21,488 bases of DNA. Origin: JACQID01 sp035290885 (lineage in GTDB: Archaea > Aenigmatarchaeota > Aenigmatarchaeia > GW2011-AR5). The notes under the pieces were generated by a model. That model was not told where the DNA came from. It saw only the letters and a program-made list of their open reading frames with translations, and did not search any database. Shown piece by piece: positions 11,981 through 20,135 of the stretch (position 1 is its first letter; every line of letters begins with the position of its first letter). The position numbers and the translations under genes were made by a program. The stretch spans positions 1 through 21,488 of the forward strand of contig DATDTL010000013.1 in assembly GCA_035290885.1 (NCBI GenBank), in the 5' to 3' direction.

Positions 11981-12208
11981 TTAATTCTCGCTGCTTCCAA
12001 GGGCCGCTATAAAGCCTACGGTTATCAGCAGCATGGAAATGAAGAACACGGATATGGTGGAGGCTATGGCGCTCTCAATTGTCGGCTTGTCCGCCACATT
12101 GCTGACGCTGGCCTTGAAGGCGTCGGATAATATTCCGGCAATGAACGCCAAGATGGCTATGCCGCTTATAACAAAAACCGCGCCTGCCGCCTGAAGCTTC
12201 GCGCCCAT
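11981..12208 (-). CDS. Small two-span membrane protein, 75 aa
   Basis: Two clear membrane segments, residues 6-27 (AAGAVFVISGIAILAFIAGILS) and about 47-70 (IASTISVFFISMLLITVGFIAAL), joined by a polar loop (DAFKASVSNVADKPTIES). No known family recognised. The ATG at 12208 is about 27 nt after a TATA-like element (minus TATTTTAATA, 12231-12240), so it is probably leaderless. It lies just downstream of lysS on the same strand, but its own promoter suggests separate transcription. Confidence 0.7.
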   Translation of the reverse strand: MGAKLQAAGAVFVISGIAILAFIAGILSDAFKASVSNVADKPTIESAIASTISVFFISMLLITVGFIAALGSSEN

Positions 12209-12230
12209 ACCGTTATATGCATGCCTTCAA

Positions 12231-12240
12231 TATTAAAATA
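12231..12240 (-). promoter_or_regulatory. TATA-like box of the 75-aa membrane protein gene
   Basis: TATTTTAATA on the minus strand, about 27 nt before ATG 12208, in the short gap after the lysS stop codon. Confidence 0.5.
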
Positions 12241-12244
12241 AAAA

Positions 12245-13870
12245 TCAGAGCTTTTCAAGGAGATTTTTGACGGTTTTCCTGCCAAGTGCCATTATGAACG
12301 GCGCCAGCCTCGGGCCGCGGTCGCGGCTTATGAGAACGAGATAGGCGGCGCGGAAGAAGTCTTTCGGCTCGATGGCGTGCTTCTTTGGGATGTCGTAGAG
12401 TGTTTCGTAGATTTCCTCTTCCGTAATGAGGCTTTCGATGACGGCAGCCAACTCCTTCAAGCAGTTTTTCTCCGCCTTGGAGAGGACCAGTCCCTCGGGC
12501 GGTTTTTCGTTCACGGCTATTTTCGTGCCTTCAGGCGCGAACCTGTCCAGCCAGTTGCCGGCCAATCGCAGCCTATTTCTTACGGCAGCTTCATCGTCTT
12601 CGGAAAGCCCGCCTTTCACATGGCCGGTTTCCCTGAGTATCTGCAAAGACCTCTCCCAGTTCCTGTCAGGAACTAGATTTGCAACCATCGCGGCCATCTG
12701 GTAGGGCAGTCTGAAGGGCATCTTCTTTGGCAGGGCATCAAACGAGCTTTCATACATGCGCGCAAAGTTTTCCTTGTCTTTTTCGCCGGTGATGTCCTTT
12801 CCGAAATACACCCTCTCGGCTTTCTCAAAGTCTTCCACAAGAAGATGTATCGTTTTCAGGTCAAGGCTTCTCTGCTTCTTGCTGCGTTTTGTATAGAAGT
12901 ACAGAAAAACCTCGGGCTCCACTATATCCAGCATCTCCTGCGTGATATAGACGTTGCCGTAGCGGGTGGACATCTTCTCCCCGTTTATGAGGAGGAACTC
13001 GTATATGTGCGGTATCGGCGGCTCGGTATCAAACACATCCTTGCATATGACCTTGCATCTTGGCCATGAGCCTTCTGCGTGCTCCTTGCCGAAAGGCTCG
13101 AACGTGGTGTTCCAGAACGCCCAGTGGGCCGGCCATTCAAAGCTCCACGGCAGCTTGCCGCCTTTGAACGTAGTCGTGCCTTCGTGCCCACATCCCTGTA
13201 TCGTGTACTTGCCTGCAAGGTCGCGGCCGGTGCACACGTAATCAACGGTCTTCTTTCCAAGGTCAAACGAAACGGCCTTTCCCATTATCTTGCCGCAGCT
13301 TTCGCATATGGCGTCAAACGGTATGTAATCCGGCTCCTTTGATTCCTGGAACTTCCTTATAATGCTTCTCGAAAGCTCCAGCCTCTCCAGAGCCTTTTCA
13401 ACGTATTTGTCAAACTGGCCGGCCTCGTACATGTCCTCGGCGAAATAAAATTCTGCGTCCTTCATGCCCAAGGCGCGGACGCCGTTTTCCCAGAGCGTTG
13501 CGAAATGCACAGACCAGGAGTCGCAGCAGCCGAACGGGTCGGGCGTTCTGGAGTACGGCACTCCCAGATTCTTTTCCAGTTCTTTCTTCGCCGCTTCATC
13601 CACAAGATACCACTTTCCGTCAAGCCTCGGGAGCTTGGCAGGTATATTTCTGAGAGGGTCGCGGTCGTCGTGGGTGAAAATAAAGCGGGACTGGTAGCCT
13701 TTCTTCAGCACCGCTTTATGCACGATGAACGCCTTTGCCGCGTCAAACAGGTTGCCTATGTGCTTTCCGCCCGAGGGCGACGCTGCGCCCCGGCACGTCA
13801 CGGCGCGGCCTTCCTTCTTCGCTCTGGATATAGCCTCTTCCGCAAGCTGATCCGCCCAGAAAACGTCCAT
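12245..13870 (-). CDS. lysS: Lysyl-tRNA synthetase, class I
   Basis: 541-aa class I LysRS, the archaeal-type enzyme that charges tRNA-Lys. The ATP-binding HIGH-type motif is SPSGGKHIGN at residues 31-40; the KMSKS-type motif is KMSTR at 299-303 in NGEKMSTRYGN. A Cys4 zinc module lies between them (CxxC at 189/192, then Cys213 and Cys227). The C-terminal helical region ends KTVKNLLEKL. The start is placed at 13870 (MDVFWADQLAEE), not at the in-frame ATG 13921. Class I LysRS normally begins just before this xxWADxxAEE helix, and a TATA-like TTTAATTA lies about 25 nt upstream, leaving the 17 extra codons in the promoter. A 12-bp palindrome precedes the start. Confidence 0.95.
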   Translation of the reverse strand: MDVFWADQLAEEAISRAKKEGRAVTCRGAASPSGGKHIGNLFDAAKAFIVHKAVLKKGYQSRFIFTHDDRDPLRNIPAKLPRLDGKWYLVDEAAKKELEKNLGVPYSRTPDPFGCCDSWSVHFATLWENGVRALGMKDAEFYFAEDMYEAGQFDKYVEKALERLELSRSIIRKFQESKEPDYIPFDAICESCGKIMGKAVSFDLGKKTVDYVCTGRDLAGKYTIQGCGHEGTTTFKGGKLPWSFEWPAHWAFWNTTFEPFGKEHAEGSWPRCKVICKDVFDTEPPIPHIYEFLLINGEKMSTRYGNVYITQEMLDIVEPEVFLYFYTKRSKKQRSLDLKTIHLLVEDFEKAERVYFGKDITGEKDKENFARMYESSFDALPKKMPFRLPYQMAAMVANLVPDRNWERSLQILRETGHVKGGLSEDDEAAVRNRLRLAGNWLDRFAPEGTKIAVNEKPPEGLVLSKAEKNCLKELAAVIESLITEEEIYETLYDIPKKHAIEPKDFFRAAYLVLISRDRGPRLAPFIMALGRKTVKNLLEKL

Positions 13871-13871
13871 A

Positions 13872-13883
13872 CCGTAATTACGG
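13872..13883. promoter_or_regulatory. 12-bp palindrome at the lysS start, possible operator
   Basis: CCGTAATTACGG, a perfect palindrome, sits 1 nt upstream of the lysS ATG and downstream of the TATA-like box (minus TTTAATTA, about 13889-13896). A protein bound here would cover the transcription start. Confidence 0.4.
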
Positions 13884-13983
13884 GGCGCAATAATTAAAGG
13901 CTTTCTTGGATTCGTCGGCATGGCTGACTTCCATGAACGTTAGGCTATGCCAAAATTATCGGCGCCAATCCGCCGCATTTCAG

Positions 13984-13993
13984 AAATAAATAG
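13984..13993 (+). promoter_or_regulatory. TATA-like box of the LamG pilin-like gene
   Basis: AAATAAATAG, centred about 26 nt before ATG 14015, consistent with a leaderless mRNA. Confidence 0.5.
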
Positions 13994-14014
13994 GAACGCA
14001 GGGAAAGTAATCGC

Positions 14015-15352
14015 ATGAAGGGAGCGGATCCTCTGATAGTTTCCATAATGCTGATAGGCATAACGGTCGTTGCCGCAGGCATAATCTCAGGATGGTCTTC
14101 GAATCTCTTCCAGACGCAGGGAACAGAGCTGAAGAACCAGACCGAGAACAAGCTCTCGTGCCAGCTTGCGTCGTTCTACGTCAGAAACGTTTCGATAACC
14201 TGCAACAACAACTGCTTCACAGGCTCGCCTTACACCGTGAACGTTTCGATAGAGAACACGGGCTCGCGGCAGGACGAGTTTTCGAGCCTTGCGATAACGC
14301 TTTCAAACGGCATCACGCACGTCATATACGGCAACAGGACGTCCATTCCCGCGGGAATAATGGACAACAAGGCGTTCAACAGCATACTGGTTTCCGGAAG
14401 CCCAAAAATGCCGATACAATCCATGGATTCGAGAAGCGCCTATTCCAACGACACGAATACCGTGGCGCTGTGGCACTTTGACCAGGCAACAGCCAGCGCG
14501 ACCCTTGACGTTTCCCGCGGGAACAACCTTACATGCCACGGCATGACAAGCAACTGCAGCTTCACGCCGTCTGGCAAATACGGCGGGGCGTTGATATTTA
14601 ACGGCATAGACCGCTGGCTAAACGCATCGGATTCCGCGAGCCTGAACGTGACAAATCAGGTGACTGCAGAGGCGTGGGTCTACGCCAATTCCAGCACAGG
14701 CGGCAGCGCAGGGATAATCTCCAAGGGCACGGCGAGTTCATGGCCTTATGCCATAATCTACGACAGCAATTCAAACATAAACTGCATTGTCGACGGCTCC
14801 GCTAACAGCGTCAGCTTCAGCATGGTTGCCGGGGCATGGCATCATGTTGCCCTGTCTTACAACGGCACGGACATGTTCTGCTACATGGACGGGATACTCA
14901 GGGGGAGCTTGAAGATTAACTCAGCGATAAACGAGACGGCGTCAGACGTGTTTATAGGCAGGGCATCGGTTTATTTCAACGGAACCATAGATGAGGTCAG
15001 GATTTCCAATTACAGCCGGGATTTCAACACGACGTTGACAATAAACGTGAGCCATCCTAATATCAAGTATGTGCGGCTTTACAATTCCACAAACTTGGTG
15101 AACCAGTCGGCCAACCAGAACGGGGCGTCCGTCTACAACGCCCAATACCAGAACGTCAAGACATACAACAATTTCCGGATAGAGGTGGAAGACACATCCG
15201 GAAAGGCCATAAGCAAATGGTATCCTTACGATTTAGGAGGCGCGTGCACGGCGGTTTCAAGCATTGGCAGGATACGGTTCTCCGCTGACAACTGCCCTTC
15301 GGTCACGGACGCGTATTTCGGGAGCGACGTTTACTATGAAAATTGCGCATAA
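14015..15352 (+). CDS. Secreted pilin-like protein with a LamG/concanavalin-like domain, 445 aa
   Basis: The N-terminus MKG-ADPLIVSIMLIGITVVAAGI is an archaeal class III (prepilin) signal: a short basic leader, cleavage after Gly3, then a hydrophobic assembly helix. Residues about 35-145 form a beta-rich stalk-like region with a small Cys cluster (NVSITCNNNCF). Residues about 148-335 form a LamG-type lectin-like sandwich (ALWHFDQ; GGALIFNGIDRWLNASDSASL; TAEAWVY; GAWHHVALSYNGT; YMDGILRG; IGRASVYFNGTIDEVRISNYSRD). A further beta segment follows. More than a dozen N-x-S/T sequons suggest heavy surface N-glycosylation. It is far longer than ordinary pilins, so it could be a tip adhesin or a surface-anchored binding protein. 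It overlaps the next pilin gene by 17 bp. Confidence 0.88.
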   Translation: MKGADPLIVSIMLIGITVVAAGIISGWSSNLFQTQGTELKNQTENKLSCQLASFYVRNVSITCNNNCFTGSPYTVNVSIENTGSRQDEFSSLAITLSNGITHVIYGNRTSIPAGIMDNKAFNSILVSGSPKMPIQSMDSRSAYSNDTNTVALWHFDQATASATLDVSRGNNLTCHGMTSNCSFTPSGKYGGALIFNGIDRWLNASDSASLNVTNQVTAEAWVYANSSTGGSAGIISKGTASSWPYAIIYDSNSNINCIVDGSANSVSFSMVAGAWHHVALSYNGTDMFCYMDGILRGSLKINSAINETASDVFIGRASVYFNGTIDEVRISNYSRDFNTTLTINVSHPNIKYVRLYNSTNLVNQSANQNGASVYNAQYQNVKTYNNFRIEVEDTSGKAISKWYPYDLGGACTAVSSIGRIRFSADNCPSVTDAYFGSDVYYENCA

Positions 15353-15803
15353 GCGGCTCAAGGGCATATCGCCACTTCTTGCGGCGGTGTTCCTGATAAT
15401 GATTGCTGCAGTAGCCGTGCCGATGTTTTCCGGATGGTTCACAAGCCTGCTGCGCTCAACCACTAATTCCGCAGGCAACACAACCGAGCAGTCTATTAAA
15501 TGCAACGCAGCAGGCATTGCAATAGAGGATTTCTATCTGGACTTTTCCGCGGGCATGGCAAGGGCGAACGTGAGAAATTCAGGGCAGGTGCCCGAGCAGA
15601 TAGCCTCGGCCAAGGTCTACGCCGCCAACGGCTCCGAGGCCGCAAACCTCACGCAATTTCCGCTGAACATCAACAGCGGCGAATACAAGTACATATCGTT
15701 CAGCACGGAAGGGGCGATTGCGTCATGTTCCAACTTCAGCTATGCGATAGTTTCCGGCAGGTGCGGGACCGCGCGTTTTGAAGGGCTGCCAAAGGGATGC
15801 TGA
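15336..15803 (+). CDS. Archaeal type IV pilin-like protein, 155 aa
   Basis: Class III signal with basic leader MKIAHKRLKG, cleavage after Gly10, and hydrophobic helix ISPLLAAVFLIMIAAVAVPMFSGW, matching the archaeal Pilin_N pattern. The mature domain is beta-rich with several N-x-S/T sequons (NTT, NGS, NLT, NFS). It ends with the block ASCSNFSYAIVSGRC, shared with the two pilins near 18 kb. The ATG at 15336 is chosen because it begins the basic leader; it overlaps the LamG gene by 17 bp, so the two are co-expressed. An in-frame start at 15264 would bury the leader inside a longer N-terminus and is rejected. It is probably a subunit of a surface pilus. Confidence 0.88.
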   Translation: MKIAHKRLKGISPLLAAVFLIMIAAVAVPMFSGWFTSLLRSTTNSAGNTTEQSIKCNAAGIAIEDFYLDFSAGMARANVRNSGQVPEQIASAKVYAANGSEAANLTQFPLNINSGEYKYISFSTEGAIASCSNFSYAIVSGRCGTARFEGLPKGC

Positions 15804-15959
15804 ATCACCTTGCCGAATGAACGGTTAAAACGAATGGCTTTTCCGGCAGAAACCCGAATACTTTAACGGGCAGGCGTATGCAGCGATGGAGCAACAGCCA
15901 GCTTTGCGTAATAACATCTGTATGGTTATATAGGAGTATATGAGTTTGGGATAACTATG

Positions 15960-15969
15960 ATATTTAAAA
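15960..15969 (+). promoter_or_regulatory. TATA-like box of the HEPN-like gene
   Basis: ATATTTAAAA, centred about 26 nt before ATG 15991; supports that start over GTG 15985. Confidence 0.5.
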
Positions 15970-15990
15970 ATCAGTGTTCGTAAAGTGGTT

Positions 15991-16707
15991 ATGCTAACAA
16001 TAGAAGACATTAAGAAGGATTTAGAAAAATTTGATGAACACACACGTGAAGAGCGAGCTGTTCGTACATATCATTTAGAGTCTTTTACTCTTTTTGGCAA
16101 TAAACATAATATCCCATCTATGGACATTCTAGAAGAAGCAACAAACTCTTATATCAACGGAAATTATAGAAGTTGTATATTTGCCTGTGCTAGCGTACTT
16201 GAAAGAATTCTTACTCATGAAATCATTATTAATTCGGAGGACAAGGAAAAAACATATTGGGAAATAACCATCGGAAAGTTCATGTTAGGAAAAATAATTG
16301 ATAAAGTAGAAGGGCGTAAAACCCCTAAATTTTTACTTCTGATAAAGGATGCCAGATTTATTCAAAATATTAGAAATACAATAGCTGTTCATCCACTATA
16401 CATTCAATACCAATTACCTACTGACACAAAGGATGAAATAATTTGGAAAAATAAAATGATGAGCCGAGACGTAAAGGAAGCATTACCTTTTCTGGATGAA
16501 AATTTCAGAAACCAGCTTCTTAATACAAATTTATGGATACGTGATGGAGAAACGCCAGGGGGAAAGTTAAAGGATATTTTAGACGATTGTATCAATTCCG
16601 ATATACGCATTTATCGAGATTTTTTGCAAGGACTCATCTTAGAACGGCTAGCACTAAAATCTTACAAAGCTATCAAGAAGATCATAGAGGTGCTATATGG
16701 CTCTTAG
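15991..16707 (+). CDS. HEPN/DUF4145-like protein, AT-rich, 238 aa
   Basis: An all-helical protein. Residues 50-76 (EEATNSYINGNYRSCIFACASVLERIL) look like the first helices of a HEPN/DUF4145-type fold, and IRNTIAVH at 127-134 supplies the Rx4-6H motif (Arg128, His134) that is catalytic in HEPN ribonucleases and conserved in many relatives. The long C-terminus is helical and charged. Codon use is markedly AT-rich (AAA, ATA, TTA, AAT) compared with the GC-rich genes on both sides, which points to recent acquisition. The ATG at 15991 follows a TATA-like box by about 26 nt. No partner nucleotidyltransferase gene lies next to it, so a solitary toxin, defence or RNA-binding role is possible but unproven. 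Confidence 0.6.
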   Translation: MLTIEDIKKDLEKFDEHTREERAVRTYHLESFTLFGNKHNIPSMDILEEATNSYINGNYRSCIFACASVLERILTHEIIINSEDKEKTYWEITIGKFMLGKIIDKVEGRKTPKFLLLIKDARFIQNIRNTIAVHPLYIQYQLPTDTKDEIIWKNKMMSRDVKEALPFLDENFRNQLLNTNLWIRDGETPGGKLKDILDDCINSDIRIYRDFLQGLILERLALKSYKAIKKIIEVLYGS

Positions 16708-16825
16708 TTGTGTAAAAAGTCCTAGGTGTCTAGAAATGGTTATTTTTGGGTAATTGTTGCCAAAGTCGCAAACTTTAAAATATCGCAGTAATATTGTTTT
16801 ATCTGTTTTGGAAAGGATAATATTT

Positions 16826-17806
16826 ATGTTGTACACGAAACTGGGCAGGACAAATCTTAAGGTATCCCGGATAGGGTTTGGCGGATGGGGGATAGGCGGA
16901 GGAAGCCCGCATCCGGGATGGGAGGGCATGTGGAAAGCCGAAGATTCCATGTCAAAATTAGCATTGGCTAAAGCTTGGGAAAACGGAGTGAATTTTTACG
17001 ATACTGCTCTCGAATACGGAGAGGGCCACAGCGAAAAGCTGATAGCAAGCGCACTAAGGGGAAAAAATATCGTCATTGCCACTAAAGTGCCGCCCAAAGA
17101 CGCCCACTGGCCGGCGAGAAACGACGATATCAGCCAAGTCTTTCCGAAAGATTATATAATCCAAAACGCCAAGCAAAGCTACGTTAATCTGGGAAACAGG
17201 GCGATTGACATACTTCAGCTTCATGTATGGCGGGACAGCTGGATTGAGAGCGACGAATGGCGGGAGGCATTCCGGATATTAAAAAGCCAAGGAATTGCGA
17301 GGTTTTTCGGAGTATCTGTCAACGATCACGACCCGGATTCCGCGATGAAGCTGGTCAACTCCGGAGAAATAGATACGATACAGGTCATCTACAACATTTT
17401 TGATCAGGCGCCCGGGGATAAATTGTTTCCGCTGGCAAGAAAGAAAAACGTGGGAATCATAGCCAGAGTTCCCCTTGATGAAGGCTCGTTGGGCGGCGCA
17501 TTTACCTGCGATACGGCTTTTGACGACTGGAGAAGGGATTATTTTACCAAGGACCGGCTGAAAATCACTGTGGACAAAGTGAATGAAATCAAGGAGCGGC
17601 TTGCAAATCGAAAGCGGACAATGGCGCAGATTGCCCTGAAGTTCTGCATATCAGACGGCGGCGCAGACGTTGCAATAGCAGGGATGAGAAACCCTGTGCA
17701 CGCGGAAGAGAATGCAAAAAGCGGTGACGTAGAATTAAGCGAAAACGACATGGCATTCTTGAAATCCCGGCGATGGATCCGTAATTTTTATCCGGAAGAC
17801 GTCTAA
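16826..17806 (+). CDS. Aldo/keto reductase
   Basis: 326-aa NAD(P)H-dependent aldo/keto reductase with a TIM-barrel fold. The catalytic tetrad is complete: Asp59 and Tyr64 in FYDTALEYGEGHSE, Lys87 in VIATKVPP, His133 in LQLHVW. The N-terminus (YTKLGRTNLKVSRIGFGGWGIGG) and the cofactor region near the end (AIAGMRNPVHAEENAKSGDVELSE) match the family, in the subgroup of oxidoreductases acting on sugars or aldehydes. The exact substrate is unknown. The ATG at 16826 is preceded by AAGGAT; the longer frame from 16754 lacks family sequence. A TATA-like TTTAAAATAT lies about 50 nt upstream. It is a single gene between the HEPN-like gene and two pilin genes. Confidence 0.93.
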   Translation: MLYTKLGRTNLKVSRIGFGGWGIGGGSPHPGWEGMWKAEDSMSKLALAKAWENGVNFYDTALEYGEGHSEKLIASALRGKNIVIATKVPPKDAHWPARNDDISQVFPKDYIIQNAKQSYVNLGNRAIDILQLHVWRDSWIESDEWREAFRILKSQGIARFFGVSVNDHDPDSAMKLVNSGEIDTIQVIYNIFDQAPGDKLFPLARKKNVGIIARVPLDEGSLGGAFTCDTAFDDWRRDYFTKDRLKITVDKVNEIKERLANRKRTMAQIALKFCISDGGADVAIAGMRNPVHAEENAKSGDVELSENDMAFLKSRRWIRNFYPEDV

Positions 17807-17860
17807 ATGCCTGCAGATTGGCAAACCTGCTTTATTCGGCAAAGCAATGCCAAACGGCAT

Positions 17861-17868
17861 ATTTATAT
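17861..17868 (+). promoter_or_regulatory. TATA box of the two-pilin operon
   Basis: TTTATATA, a near-consensus archaeal box A, about 35 nt before ATG 17900. Confidence 0.6.
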
Positions 17869-17899
17869 AGCGGCGAAGAAATATATCTGTTGATGATAC

Positions 17900-18340
17900 A
17901 TGACAAAGGGATTGTCCCCGCTTATTGCTTCAGTTCTTCTTATTGGAATAGCGTTCAGCGTGGCTGCCATACTCGGGCCTTGGGCATTCGGCCTTGTAAG
18001 GTCCGACACGGACACGCTAAGCAACAATTCGCAGTCCATAACCGAATGCTATCCCGTGCTGATACAGAACGTTTATGCGGACTTTCCGGCAAACAGGATG
18101 AGGGTGTACGTGATGGGAAAGGGGCCTAACGTCATAATGAGCGCGGATGTGCTGAACGCTCACGGCGTTGCAATGCCGCTGACCAATGCCTCGGCGCTGC
18201 CGATGAACATAGGGCAGGGAGAAAGGAAGCTTATAGAGTTCAATACGACAACAGATATGACGGCCTGCTCCAATTTCAGCAAAGCCGTAGTGACAACCAA
18301 GTGCGTTTCGGACGAGAAGAGCAAGCCTGACAATTGTTGA
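17900..18340 (+). CDS. Archaeal type IV pilin-like protein, 146 aa
   Basis: Class III signal MTKG, cleavage after Gly4, then helix LSPLIASVLLIGIAFSVAAILGPWAFGL, the standard archaeal pilin N-terminus. The mature part is beta-rich with sequons (NNS, NAS, NTT, NFS) and ends in TACSNFSKAVVTTKC, a block shared with its neighbours at 15336 and 18346; the paired Cys residues probably form a disulfide. It is followed 5 bp later by a second pilin, and a strong TATA box lies upstream. Assembly genes (ATPase, membrane platform, prepilin peptidase) are not in the window. Likely a major or minor subunit of a surface pilus. Confidence 0.9.
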   Translation: MTKGLSPLIASVLLIGIAFSVAAILGPWAFGLVRSDTDTLSNNSQSITECYPVLIQNVYADFPANRMRVYVMGKGPNVIMSADVLNAHGVAMPLTNASALPMNIGQGERKLIEFNTTTDMTACSNFSKAVVTTKCVSDEKSKPDNC

Positions 18341-18345
18341 TATTT

Positions 18346-18807
18346 ATGATGAAAAAAACGAAAGGATTGTCGCCGTTGATAGCGAGTGTGCTGCTAATAG
18401 CTATAACCGTAGTGGTAGGCACGCTTACATTGGACTGGTCCACTGGCATACACTCCGTTCTTGGAAGCAGCGTGAAAAACAAGACAAGCGGGTGCACAAC
18501 GGCTGCGGTAGTGATAGACCGCGTGTATCTTGATCTCAACGGGTCGGTAGGCAGAATAATTGCAAGGAATTCCGGCTTTGACGACGATTCCATAACGGGC
18601 GCATCCGTGGTAAGCATGAAGGGGCAGACCAGCACGAATCTGACTGCGTTTCCTGTTGCGGTCCTGCGGGGCGGCCAGGTCACCCTCACGGTCAACACGT
18701 CGGGAATCATAACAGCGTGCAGCAACTTCAGCCGGGCATACGTGACGACTTCATGCGGCGTTTCAGCGGAATACGGCATGGGCGAGTCGCCTACGTGCAC
18801 GAACTAA
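18346..18807 (+). CDS. Archaeal type IV pilin-like protein, 153 aa
   Basis: Starts at ATG 18346 (MMKKTKG), 5 bp after the preceding pilin's stop; ATG 18349 is equally possible. Cleavage is expected after Gly7, then LSPLIASVLLIAITVVVGTLTLDW. The mature domain resembles the 15336 and 17900 pilins, including VYLDLNGSVGRIIARNSGF and the C-terminal block TACSNFSRAYVTTSC, and carries sequons NKT, NGS, NLT, NTS and NFS. A TTG at 18334 is in frame but inside the upstream gene. The pair is a two-gene operon made by duplication, both probably exported and processed by a prepilin peptidase encoded elsewhere. Confidence 0.9.
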   Translation: MMKKTKGLSPLIASVLLIAITVVVGTLTLDWSTGIHSVLGSSVKNKTSGCTTAAVVIDRVYLDLNGSVGRIIARNSGFDDDSITGASVVSMKGQTSTNLTAFPVAVLRGGQVTLTVNTSGIITACSNFSRAYVTTSCGVSAEYGMGESPTCTN

Positions 18808-18961
18808 ATTCACGTCTAATGCAGATTGTAGGCAATGGCGGATTCTGTTGCCATATTTGAACGGTGCTTACATTGAGAAGAAAACAAAAGGGAATCTGCG
18901 TGTCAAGAATGGGGAGGACTATCGCCAGTTTATCACTGTTTTCATGGCAGTGACGAGCAGT

Positions 18962-20131
18962 TTACTCTTTAGCAGCTTTCCTGATCGCTTCGGCCACGGA
19001 CAGCGGCACGTTGCTGTCAAATGGATCAGGGATTATCATTTCCTGCGAGGGATTCTTCACGCACGCGGCAAGAGCCTTGGCTGCATAGACTTTCATCTTT
19101 TCCGTTATGCGCGGCACGCGCGCGTCCAATGCCCCTCTAAACACGCCAGGGAACGCCAATACGTTGTTTATCTGGTTTGGAAAATCACTCCTTCCGGTTC
19201 CTATTATGAAAGCGCCGCCGGCCTTTGCTTCGTTTGGCATTATCTCAGGCACGGGATTTGCCATGGTAAATATGATCGGCTTGGGGGCCATGGACTTTAT
19301 CATTTCTTTTGTTACGAGATTGCCCTTGGAGACTCCGACGAAAACGTCCGCGCCTTTCAACGCATCAGCCAGCATGCCTTCCACATTTCGCGGGTTGGTG
19401 AGAGCGGCCATGGATTTCTTTACGCCGTCCAAATCCTTGCGGCTTTTGCTTATGATTCCCTTGCTGTCGCAGATGATCACTTCCTTTGCCGGAGTGCATA
19501 TGCCTCTGTCCACGCCTACGCACAGCAGGAGCTTTGCGACAGCCATGCCCGCGGCGCCTGCGCCAGAGAGCACTATCTTCATGCTTTCAAGCGGCTTGCC
19601 CGCGACTTTCGACGCGTTGATAAGCGCTGCCAGTATGACTATCGCTGTGCCGTGCTGGTCGTCGTGGAACACGGGTATTCCTATCTCCTGCAGTCGCTCT
19701 TCTATTTCAAAGCATCTCGGCGCGGAGATATCCTCAAGGTTTATGCCGCCAAACGCCGGGGCTATGGCCTTCACTATGCGTATTATCTCTTCCGGATCCT
19801 TCGTGTCAAGGCATATAGGGAAGCCGTCAACGCCCCCGAACTGCTTGAAAAGTATGGCCTTGCCTTCCATCACTGGCAATGCGGCTTCGGGCCCTATGTC
19901 GCCAAGGCCAAGCACGGCAGTGCCGTCTGTGACCACGGCCACGGAATTGGATTTCATGGTATAGATATAAGCGTTTGACTTGTTCGCTGCGATTTCCTTG
20001 CAGACTTCTGCAACGCCCGGCGTGTACGCGAGCGAAAGCTCTTTCCTGTCTTTTACAGATACCTTGGATTTTATTTCAACCTTTCCGCTGTTCCTGCGGT
20101 GAAGTTCCAGTGCCTCTTCTTTCAGACCCAT
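18962..20131 (-). CDS. NAD(P)-dependent malic enzyme
   Basis: 389-aa malic enzyme of the short prokaryotic type, oxidatively decarboxylating malate to pyruvate. Catalytic Tyr36 is in LAYTPGVAEVCKEI and Lys91 in VMEGKAILFKQFGG. The divalent-metal acids lie in NLEDISAPRCFEIEERL and VFHDDQHGTA. The Rossmann motif is LSGAGAAGMAVAKLL, and MANPVPEIMPNEAKAGGA and NQINNVLAFPGVFRGALD follow as in the family. The ATG at 20131 is chosen: GGGAGTGA lies just before it and family homology begins there; the longer frame from 20179 runs into the glutaredoxin gene. It lies 4 bp after the glutaredoxin stop, so the two are an operon. It would supply pyruvate and reduced cofactor. Confidence 0.95.
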   Translation of the reverse strand: MGLKEEALELHRRNSGKVEIKSKVSVKDRKELSLAYTPGVAEVCKEIAANKSNAYIYTMKSNSVAVVTDGTAVLGLGDIGPEAALPVMEGKAILFKQFGGVDGFPICLDTKDPEEIIRIVKAIAPAFGGINLEDISAPRCFEIEERLQEIGIPVFHDDQHGTAIVILAALINASKVAGKPLESMKIVLSGAGAAGMAVAKLLLCVGVDRGICTPAKEVIICDSKGIISKSRKDLDGVKKSMAALTNPRNVEGMLADALKGADVFVGVSKGNLVTKEMIKSMAPKPIIFTMANPVPEIMPNEAKAGGAFIIGTGRSDFPNQINNVLAFPGVFRGALDARVPRITEKMKVYAAKALAACVKNPSQEMIIPDPFDSNVPLSVAEAIRKAAKE

Positions 20132-20135
20132 TTTT

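Noticed and set aside
18936..18956. TCACTG...CAGTGA hairpin between converging pilin and malic enzyme genes, considered as a terminator
   Set aside because: Six-bp stem with a 9-nt loop and no following T tract on either strand; chance occurrence is likely.
18848..19978. 376-codon open frame on the plus strand, and another of 285 codons at 19107-19964
   Set aside because: Both lie antisense to the malic enzyme gene, whose catalytic motifs are complete; their translations are rich in Arg, His, Cys and Tyr, or in Ser and Met, with no family pattern.
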